From an uncultured Bacteroidaceae bacterium (GTDB lineage: Bacteria > Bacteroidota > Bacteroidia > Bacteroidales > Bacteroidaceae), in assembly GCA_934293005.1 (NCBI GenBank), contig CAKQYA010000043.1:1-14780 (forward strand): a stretch of 14,780 bases of DNA, written 5' to 3'. A program made the translations under genes and the position numbers. Shown in pieces: positions 1 to 5,348 of this stretch; the stretch's first letter is position 1; every line of letters begins with the position of its first letter. The notes below the pieces were generated by a model that was not told the DNA's origin, made no database searches, and was given only the letters and a program-made list of their open reading frames with translations.

Positions 1-188
1 TCTATCATGTTGTTTGCCAACGCTGACATTTCCACATAGACACCATTACGAAGCCGCATAAGCGTTCCATCTTCTATAGCACGGCGAAGCTGCTCATATT
101 CACCACGGCTTTTCACTTCACCTGTGGTTATGAACCCACCTTGCTGTTGTAGCGTGTCAATGACTTTATTACTATCCATATTATTCAT
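1..188 (-). CDS. AbiEi-type antitoxin / transcriptional regulator, N-terminal part (cut by window edge)
   Basis: Only the first 62 codons are present; the gene runs off the left edge. The protein starts MNNMDSNKVIDTLQQQGGFI, followed by TTGEVKSRGEYEQLRRAIEDG and then a wing ending RLRNGVYV. The pattern 'GG-h-TT-E...L.R.h..G.L.R.R.GVY' is what I recognise as the AbiEi N-terminal winged helix-turn-helix. In known type IV abortive-infection systems (AbiE), this antitoxin represses its own operon and counters the nucleotidyltransferase toxin AbiEii. The toxin gene would be expected just past the left edge, which is inference. Two starts are possible: 188, or 179 (residue 4). A full TAnnTTTG match ends only 9 bases before position 188, which would leave almost no leader, so 179 is a serious alternative. 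A stand-alone AbiEi-like regulator without a toxin is also possible. Confidence 0.72.
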   Translation of the reverse strand, partial: MNNMDSNKVIDTLQQQGGFITTGEVKSRGEYEQLRRAIEDGTLMRLRNGVYVEMSALANNMI

Positions 189-197
189 ATTTGTGTA

Positions 198-205
198 CAA
201 AGATA
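198..205 (-). promoter_or_regulatory. Bacteroidetes -7 promoter element (TATCTTTG) for the AbiEi-type gene
   Basis: On the minus strand positions 205 to 198 read TATCTTTG, a complete match to the Bacteroidetes -7 consensus TAnnTTTG. Transcription would be expected to start within about 4-7 bases downstream, that is near 191-194, only a few bases before the ATG at 188. I see no good -33 TTTG about 20 bases upstream, so the assignment rests on the -7 match and its position. Confidence 0.5.
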
Positions 206-232
206 CAGCTACTTGTTGAGAATAATGTTCTG

Positions 233-278
233 TGTTAAAAGTTACGGAGAATACAAATAATATCCGTAACATTTTACA
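233..278. repeat. 16-bp imperfect inverted repeat upstream of the AbiEi-type gene (candidate operator)
   Basis: The left arm, 233-248, reads TGTTAAAAGTTACGGA. The right arm, 263-278, is the reverse complement of TGTAAAATGTTACGGA. The arms match at 14 of 16 positions, including a perfect inner 8-bp half-site GTTACGGA, and are separated by 14 bases. The element lies about 28 bases upstream of the -7 box. Characterised AbiEi proteins bind inverted repeats in their own promoter, so an autoregulatory operator is a reasonable inference. A terminator is unlikely because there is no T-tract and the stem is AT-rich. Confidence 0.55.
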
Positions 279-519
279 TTTTTATCAAACATATACTACT
301 TGGGGCTTACAAGCCGCCATGCACTCATAAATGTGTTAATCAAATCTTAATTCCATGTCAACAAGTCTTTATCGCTCAATTTCACTTTTGAAGCCATGCT
401 CATCGTGTTTCATAACCTTGTTTTTATTGTTTATCCCATCCTTTTTTCCAGTTGAGATGAGGCTATCGCACCATGCAATCATTTAGGCACGGTCGTGTTG
501 GATGATCGCTCTCATTCAC

Positions 520-561
520 AACTGTTCACTCCACATTCTTAACTGTTCACTGTACATTCAT
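520..561. repeat. Two-copy 21-bp tandem direct repeat
   Basis: Positions 520-540 and 541-561 are adjacent 21-base units. Both start AACTGTTCACT and share ACATTC further in, and they match at 18 of 21 positions. A weaker partial copy (CATTCAC) may precede the first unit. The function is unknown. Similar short TTCACT-rich tandem repeats are, in my recollection, common between genes in Prevotella and Bacteroides. Confidence 0.6.
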
Positions 562-613
562 TTTGGTTCAGAAAACAGGCATGAAAATGACAGTCAAGCA
601 AACATCAGATGTA

Positions 614-705
614 ATGTCGTACGACTATGCACCCTCATGTCGTACGACTATAGGTGCTCATGTCGTACGTTCATAGCAACTCATGTCGTACGACATGACA
701 ACCTC
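614..705. repeat. Four-copy 23-bp tandem repeat with palindromic core GTCGTACGAC
   Basis: Four units begin at 614, 637, 660 and 683 with an exact 23-base period. Every unit begins ATGTCGTACG and ends in CTC. The core GTCGTACGAC, a 10-bp perfect palindrome, is intact in units 1, 2 and 4 and altered in unit 3 (GTCGTACGTT). In unit 4 the palindrome extends to 18 perfect bases (681-698). The 8-11 bases between cores vary. A degenerate fifth unit may start at 706 (AT...CCCTC). It is not a CRISPR array because the inter-core sequence is far too short. Regular spacing of palindromes at about 2.2 helical turns suggests a protein-binding array or a dispersed intergenic repeat family. The function is unknown. 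Confidence 0.8.
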
Positions 706-763
706 ATAAAAACAGCCCTCAGATACAGTTGTTTGTCGTCATTCAAATAAGTGGGTGTTCAAA

Positions 764-804
764 GAATGCTGCAAGTTTCCTCAACAAAGAAACTTGCAGC
801 ATTC
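764..804 (-). terminator. Perfect 16-bp hairpin downstream of the CE8 gene
   Basis: The arms GAATGCTGCAAGTTTC (764-779) and its exact reverse complement (789-804) are separated by 9 bases. On the minus strand the stem is followed by TTTGAAC; on the plus strand it is followed by ATTCAG. The short T-run and the position 80 bases past the esterase stop codon favour a role as terminator or 3'-end stabiliser of the minus-strand transcript. The T-tract is weak, so termination efficiency is uncertain. Confidence 0.6.
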
Positions 805-853
805 ATTCAGATTCACCTTCTCTTGTGGTTTCGTCTATATGCCTTTACCAAAC

Positions 854-887
854 ATAATCTCAAATCTAATGACCGATTTGGGATTAT
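854..887 (-). terminator. Hairpin overlapping the CE8 stop codon
   Basis: ATAATCTCAAATC (854-866) pairs with GATTTGGGATTAT (875-887), 12 of 13 positions Watson-Crick, around an 8-base loop. The stop codon of the esterase (884-886) lies inside the stem. The single non-canonical pair would be a G-U wobble on the plus-strand RNA but an A-C mismatch on the minus strand, so the strand of action is not certain. The loop side shares TCTAATGACCGA with the terminator at 5263-5295. Confidence 0.4.
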
Positions 888-2464
888 TTCATCACCCAAC
901 TTGCGTCAGAGTATTTGCCAATGAGATTAGCGTCTTTGACAGCATCAAGCTGCCGCACATGCTTGTCTCTTTTGCTCACATCAACACGATTGCCATCTTT
1001 ATCATGGCTGTTGAATTCTAACAGTTTGGCTGTGGCGGCAGTCTCAGCCACAGGACCGAAGCCCTCTGGAGGCACGCCATCAAGCGTGCAGTTGAGGAGC
1101 ACGCATTCAGCATGGGGATAGTTTTTGCCTTTGTTGTCGGGCAGGCGAGCTATGACGGCATGTTCGCTCAAAGCATGAAAGGTGCATGCATTGAATATGT
1201 TGCCATGGTTCTCTTCCGTGTTGCGTATCCACATGAAGGCGCCGTAGCTGCTGATGGTGCAAAGGTTGAAGAATGATGGTCCACGGCCGAGGATGGTGTC
1301 GCCGCCTCCGTCGATGGTGCAGTTGAGCCAATAAGCGGAGCCGTTAGCCTGAAGGGCATCGCCATCGCCTATGACATGCACATCCTCGGAGAAGTTTCTC
1401 TCGCCATTGAGCAAGAATCCTTCTGCCTGTCCCTTGCAGTCGGTCTTGAAGGTGATGCGCCTGAATATCATGTCAGAGCAGTTGTCGGCAGCCACTGCTG
1501 CACGCCGAGAGGGAAAGGTTCCTTTGAGTTCGTTGGTCTTGATGTCGGCAGGATGAGGGTTGAACACCTCATTGTTGGGATAGTGCACCACAACGCCATC
1601 GGCCGATTCGCCTTCGATGGTGACGAAGCGTTTGTTGCGGAAGTATACCAGTTCTTCATAATCGCCATTCTTGACGTGCACTGTCTTTCTGCATGATTCA
1701 GATGGCAGAGAGTCGGGCATCCAGTCCATAGCTCCTTGCAAGGTGGAGAAGTCGCCGCTGCCATCAGCGGCCACAACCACTCGGCTCCTGTCGGCTGATG
1801 GCGCATCCGTCTTGGTGGTAAACTTCCAGCCACGCACACCGTTCCATCCTGTGATTGCGCCTTTGCCAATGCTCACCTCATATTCATGCCCGTAGTCGAG
1901 CATGTTGTGGTGGAGATAGATGGTGGCCTTCTTGCCATGGCAGATGATGGGATAAAAATGAAATGCATCTGAAAAACCGCCGATGATGGTCTTTTGGTAG
2001 CGTTGTTTGTCTTCCTTAGCCGCTCCCGATGGCTTGCCAGGCCGTGTGTTGCGGTTTGTGACATTTCTCACATTATAATATATATATGGCACAGGCGTGT
2101 ATGTGGCTTCGGGGTTCTTGGGCTGTGGCTCTGTGGGGCCGGCAGGTATGCTCATGTCAATAGTGTCCACCACCTTCCCGACAGTGAGGTCCTTCACTGT
2201 GATCATGCCTTTGCAGCCAGGCGCAGCTTCCTCGTCAAATTCGATGGTGAGATGTGTGTCCACATTTATGTCTGTGGCTCCCTGTTCAGGATAGAAGCTT
2301 ACAGGCGTCTGAGCCCATAGCGGCAAGGTGGAGCAGAATATGCCCATGGTGATGAACGCTCGCCGTGCTTGTTTGTGCCGATTGCTGTTTGCGCTTTTGA
2401 GCGGCAGATGCTTGGATGTGCCAATGCGTCTGCCATCATGTATATATGCAGATATTGTTTTCAT
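884..2464 (-). CDS. Divergent family CE8 pectin methylesterase with N-terminal Ig-like domain
   Basis: A secreted 526-residue protein. An unusually long N-terminus leads to a hydrophobic stretch ending LPLWAQ (about residues 36-52). A Big_5-like Ig domain spans about 53-218 (starts VSFYPEQGATDINVD, ends GWKFTTK) and seems to carry a basic insertion. The CE8 beta-helix starts at 228 with VVVAADGSGDFSTLQGAMD, the family hallmark, followed by NGDYEELV. Compared with plant and Dickeya enzymes, the QAVAL glutamine corresponds to Q346, the YQDTL aspartate to D369 (its neighbouring Gln is G368), and the VDFIFG aspartate to D389 (GGGDTILG). The LGRPW strand that carries the usual catalytic Arg is not visible. 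The expected reaction is de-methylesterification of homogalacturonan. No type IX tail is seen. The spacing to the lyase gene upstream is 88 bases, so co-transcription is possible. The start could instead be residue 40 (position 2347), but that would leave too short a signal peptide. Confidence 0.83.
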   Translation of the reverse strand: MKTISAYIHDGRRIGTSKHLPLKSANSNRHKQARRAFITMGIFCSTLPLWAQTPVSFYPEQGATDINVDTHLTIEFDEEAAPGCKGMITVKDLTVGKVVDTIDMSIPAGPTEPQPKNPEATYTPVPYIYYNVRNVTNRNTRPGKPSGAAKEDKQRYQKTIIGGFSDAFHFYPIICHGKKATIYLHHNMLDYGHEYEVSIGKGAITGWNGVRGWKFTTKTDAPSADRSRVVVAADGSGDFSTLQGAMDWMPDSLPSESCRKTVHVKNGDYEELVYFRNKRFVTIEGESADGVVVHYPNNEVFNPHPADIKTNELKGTFPSRRAAVAADNCSDMIFRRITFKTDCKGQAEGFLLNGERNFSEDVHVIGDGDALQANGSAYWLNCTIDGGGDTILGRGPSFFNLCTISSYGAFMWIRNTEENHGNIFNACTFHALSEHAVIARLPDNKGKNYPHAECVLLNCTLDGVPPEGFGPVAETAATAKLLEFNSHDKDGNRVDVSKRDKHVRQLDAVKDANLIGKYSDASWVMK

Positions 2465-2520
2465 GTATAGACTGTCTTTCTTATATTCCTTTGTTTAAGT
2501 ATGTTATGAAATTATTATAT

Positions 2521-2528
2521 CAAAGTAA
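2521..2528 (-). promoter_or_regulatory. Possible -7 promoter element upstream of the CE8 gene
   Basis: On the minus strand positions 2528 to 2521 read TTACTTTG, which matches TAnnTTTG at five of its six defined positions. It would start a transcript with a leader of about 50 bases before the ATG at 2464. No clear -33 box was found. The lyase gene ends just upstream (2553) without a visible strong terminator, so this promoter may be secondary or not real. Confidence 0.22.
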
Positions 2529-2552
2529 GTCACTCTCATATTATAAAAATAA

Positions 2553-5147
2553 TTATGGACACTTACTTATTATGATCTTCTTGCCATCTTTGATGTATAT
2601 TCCTTTGCAGGGATTGCTCACTCTTATGCCCATCAGATTATAGATGTGGCCATCGTCGTCCATTCCTGATTCTTCCACATCCACGATGCCTGTTGTCTGC
2701 TGCTTCAGGTATTCCGCATAGTCGGGCATGTAGTAGCTCACGTGAGGGGGCTGGTTGTATGCGGCATTCTGCCAAGCCACGGCTATGCGGTATGTATGGT
2801 TGTGCATGAGGGTCGGGATGCGGTAGATTGTCGGAATGTTTGTTGTGAATATGTTCAGCGTGCATCCGTCTGAAGAATCCCAAAGGATAATCTCCTCACG
2901 CCAGTCGCCAAGCAAGTCGGCCTGCAGGTTAGGAGTCTTCTTTGTGCTGTTGCATGATGTGGAATTGCCGTATTCATTGAGGTTGAATATGCGTGCCATG
3001 CTGCTGCCATTCCATTTGTCTATCACATCGCCATCGAGCAGGGCGTCTTGCAATGTGCCATCCCAATAACAGCGGAAATTGAGTGTCGGTATGCTTGTGC
3101 TCACAACAGAGTTGTCGGCACCGCGCAGACTGCGGTCGTTGGAACTGGCAAACTCCCATCCGCGATGTTTCTTTATGATGTCGGCAGCTATGCCACGGCC
3201 GTTGTCGGTAGCTCCTGTGCTGCTGCAAATGATCTCACCTGTGGCAGCATCGTGGAGATCCCATCCGTAAGGTTTTTCCTCATGCACAGTGAACACTTCC
3301 ATTCCTGGCCGGTCTGGGTCAATGTCGCCCACATGGATGGCGTCGCCATGTCCATAGCCTGTAGCATATAGAAGAGTGCCGTCGTTGTTCAATGCAGATG
3401 AGCCGAATGTTATCTCATCGCATCCATCTCCGTCATAGTCGCCCACACTGAGGTTGTGGTTGCCATTGCCATAGCATGTGCTGCTGCCTGCAACATTGCC
3501 CTTTGGGGCAGGAGCGACATATGTCTTGGTGATGCCGTTGGCATCTGTGACCTTATACTTTTTTTTGTCGTATGAAGCGTGGAACCATCTTGTCTTCAGT
3601 TTTTCCCCATCGAAGTCTACGGCCCATATATAAGAATATGTGTAATATCCTCTCAGCATCACAGCCGAAGGGTTTGCCTCCGGACCATTGAGATAAGCCA
3701 CTGCAGCGAGGTATCTTTCGCCGCGGTTGCCATATTCCTTGTCGTTCTTGCCAGAGCGGTCGTCCCAGTTCTTTGTCCATCTGTCCTCGCCGCCTATTCC
3801 TCCGTTGCGGTTAGGGTTGTAGAATACGGTGTGTATGGCTTTGCCTGTTTGGCCATTGAATACGGTGAGCCATTCCTGTCCGCCTTTCACTTTGCCGTCA
3901 TTGTTTCTCCAGTCCTTGGTGTTGTCTGCGGCCTTGATGGTGGCGTCTGTTGCAGCGTTGCTCACGTAGTTGCCCTTGCCATCCTTGCTTCCTGGAGCAG
4001 TCTTGCAGATGAGCTCAGCCTTGCCGTCGCCATCGAAGTCGTAAACCAAAAATTGTGTGTAGTGAGCTCCTGCGCGGATGTTGGGTCCGAGGTCTATGCG
4101 CCATAGTTTAGCGGGTGTCTCTGCATCGAGGCACAGTTTGTATGCATCGAGGTACACATTTCCTGTAAATCCTTTTTGTGAGTTGTCTTTAGAGTTTGAA
4201 GGGTCCCATTTCACGATCAACTCATATTTGCCATCGCCATCCACATCTCCTACCGAACAGTCGTTAGGAGAGTATGTGTATTCTTCTCCATTGTAAGTGC
4301 CTCCTGTTGGACGGTCGAGAGTCTGGCGGCGGAATATGTTGCCCCATGATGATACAGGCTCTGTGCGGTCTGCTTCTTCACCATTCACCTTAGCCACGAT
4401 GACATAGCTGCTGGCGCTGGTTCCTGCAGCGTCGGTAAAGTTTGTCACAGTGAGGTCGCGTTTGATGATGCTGCCGTTTCTTATCACATCAAACTTTGTA
4501 TGCATGTTGTCGGTGCCAAGGAAGCGCCAGCTCACGAACACACCCCTGCCGCTTGCGGCAGGAAGGGCTACTGGTGCGCGGTCTATCTTCTCCATCTGCG
4601 ATTCTGGAGTATGGAAGAGGTTTGTGTTATGACCGTCAGTGATGTCTTGTCCTGGTTTGTCGTCAGGGCAGTAGTCGTACAGATATATGGTCCATACCAC
4701 CTGTTTGCCTTGTGGAGTGAAGGTTATGGAGTTTGTGGCATCTTCTGCGAGAGTGATGCTTTTCTCAGCGTTGACAATGTTGCCGTTGGCATCCTTCATG
4801 GGAAATACATAATCTTTATATGTATATTCCTTTCCATTCATTTCGCCCAAGTAGCTGTCTGTTTTATCGTAGTTGTCATAGCCTGCTATCACCACGTGCT
4901 TGATGCTTATGCCGGCAGGCAATGTGATGGTATACTGCACCCCTGCTGAATATTTTATTCCTCCATTGGCTGTTTGGTAAGTTTTGCTTTTGTCGGCAGG
5001 CATGATGGAGAATCCTCCTTGAAATGTCCAAGGTCCTGTAGCCTTAGCCTCGGCTGTGCATGTGTAGGCCGACAACTCGTAGATTGTGTTGGCTTTGCTG
5101 AGTGTGGCTATGCAAAGGGCCAACATGGTAAGTATAAATTTCCTCAT
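2553..5147 (-). CDS. Rhamnogalacturonan lyase, polysaccharide lyase family 11, with N-terminal accessory module and C-terminal sorting tail
   Basis: An 864-residue secreted enzyme expected to cleave the rhamnogalacturonan I backbone by beta-elimination. The signal peptide is MRKFILTMLALCIATLSKAN. Residues about 22-158 form an extra beta-rich module (YTITLPAGISIKHVVIAGYD) absent from the Bacillus YesW-type enzymes of about 620 residues. The PL11 part starts near 188 with DRAPVALPAASGRGVFVSWR, which is characteristic of the family. It then carries repeated calcium-site motifs DVDGDGKYE (301), DFDGDGKAE (370), DYDGDGCDE (570) and DIDPDRPGME (608), plus DLLGDWREE (744), consistent with the calcium-dependent eight-bladed propeller of the family. 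The last 30 residues (IYNLMGIRV...KGIYIKDGKKIIISK) resemble a type IX secretion sorting tail, suggesting cell-surface delivery. Start choice: ATG at 5147 directly precedes the signal peptide. A terminator lies upstream at 5263-5295, so it may have its own promoter or depend on read-through. Confidence 0.93.
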   Translation of the reverse strand: MRKFILTMLALCIATLSKANTIYELSAYTCTAEAKATGPWTFQGGFSIMPADKSKTYQTANGGIKYSAGVQYTITLPAGISIKHVVIAGYDNYDKTDSYLGEMNGKEYTYKDYVFPMKDANGNIVNAEKSITLAEDATNSITFTPQGKQVVWTIYLYDYCPDDKPGQDITDGHNTNLFHTPESQMEKIDRAPVALPAASGRGVFVSWRFLGTDNMHTKFDVIRNGSIIKRDLTVTNFTDAAGTSASSYVIVAKVNGEEADRTEPVSSWGNIFRRQTLDRPTGGTYNGEEYTYSPNDCSVGDVDGDGKYELIVKWDPSNSKDNSQKGFTGNVYLDAYKLCLDAETPAKLWRIDLGPNIRAGAHYTQFLVYDFDGDGKAELICKTAPGSKDGKGNYVSNAATDATIKAADNTKDWRNNDGKVKGGQEWLTVFNGQTGKAIHTVFYNPNRNGGIGGEDRWTKNWDDRSGKNDKEYGNRGERYLAAVAYLNGPEANPSAVMLRGYYTYSYIWAVDFDGEKLKTRWFHASYDKKKYKVTDANGITKTYVAPAPKGNVAGSSTCYGNGNHNLSVGDYDGDGCDEITFGSSALNNDGTLLYATGYGHGDAIHVGDIDPDRPGMEVFTVHEEKPYGWDLHDAATGEIICSSTGATDNGRGIAADIIKKHRGWEFASSNDRSLRGADNSVVSTSIPTLNFRCYWDGTLQDALLDGDVIDKWNGSSMARIFNLNEYGNSTSCNSTKKTPNLQADLLGDWREEIILWDSSDGCTLNIFTTNIPTIYRIPTLMHNHTYRIAVAWQNAAYNQPPHVSYYMPDYAEYLKQQTTGIVDVEESGMDDDGHIYNLMGIRVSNPCKGIYIKDGKKIIISKCP

Positions 5148-5262
5148 TAGTAAAAAATTTAAATTGCGCTGCTGTTTTTACTGCAAGCATAATTCTGATA
5201 ATATTGTTTTTTGAGATGAAAAATATAAGAAAATGTGCTGTTTCTTCTTTGGATAGGATAAA

Positions 5263-5295
5263 AACCCCAATCGGTCTAATGACCGACTGGGGGTT
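5263..5295 (-). terminator. Rho-independent terminator after the beta-propeller gene
   Basis: On the minus strand, 5295 to 5263 forms a stem AACCCCCAGTCGGTC / GACCGATTGGGGTT with a 4-base ATTA loop and one bulged G. It is followed by TTTATCC, giving a run of five T with the last two stem bases. One stem pair is a G-U wobble on the minus strand and an A-C mismatch on the plus strand, which supports function in minus-strand RNA. It lies 54 bases after the stop codon at 5349 and separates that gene from the lyase. Confidence 0.75.
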
Positions 5296-5300
5296 AAACG

Positions 5301-5346
5301 GCGCATCTCAAGAGGCGAGACGCACGATTGCCATGTGTGTCACATG
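5301..5346 (-). other. Two small hairpins between the beta-propeller stop codon and its terminator
   Basis: CATGTG (5332-5337) pairs perfectly with CACATG (5341-5346) across a 3-base loop. GCG-TCTC (5301-5309, with CA bulged) pairs with GAGACGC (5317-5323). Together with the terminator at 5263-5295 they make three stems in a row within 90 bases of the stop codon. They may slow decay from the 3' end or aid termination; this is inference. Confidence 0.4.
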
Positions 5347-5348
5347 TG

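Larger units (their letters stand above)
189..883. other. Gene-free, repeat-rich intergenic region
   Basis: No credible coding sequence was found in these 695 bases. The short open frames at 502-750 and 755-1021 on the plus strand run through tandem repeats, hairpins or the start of the esterase antisense strand, and they encode low-quality proteins. The region contains, left to right: the AbiEi promoter and inverted repeat, about 170 bases (279-450) in which I see nothing distinct, a possible long-range stem (451-522), a 21-bp direct repeat (520-561), a 23-bp palindromic tandem array (614-705), and two hairpins that belong to the 3' end of the esterase transcript. No tRNA cloverleaf was seen. 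Confidence 0.7.

Noticed and set aside
301..450. tRNA or other small structural RNA in the intergenic region
   Set aside because: No cloverleaf arms, TTC loop motif or CCA-adjacent acceptor stem could be assembled by eye.
614..705. CRISPR array
   Set aside because: The repeated units are directly tandem with only 8-11 variable bases between palindromic cores. There are no spacers of about 30 bases and no cas genes nearby.
502..750. Small plus-strand protein gene of 82 codons
   Set aside because: It runs through both tandem repeat arrays and has no recognisable domain. Its openness is explained by the repeat composition.
755..1021. Plus-strand protein gene of 88 codons
   Set aside because: It spans both 3' hairpins and then the antisense of the CE8 gene, with no domain signature.
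3579..4106. Plus-strand open frame of 175 codons
   Set aside because: It lies entirely antisense to the PL11 lyase, whose family motifs are clear in the opposite frame.
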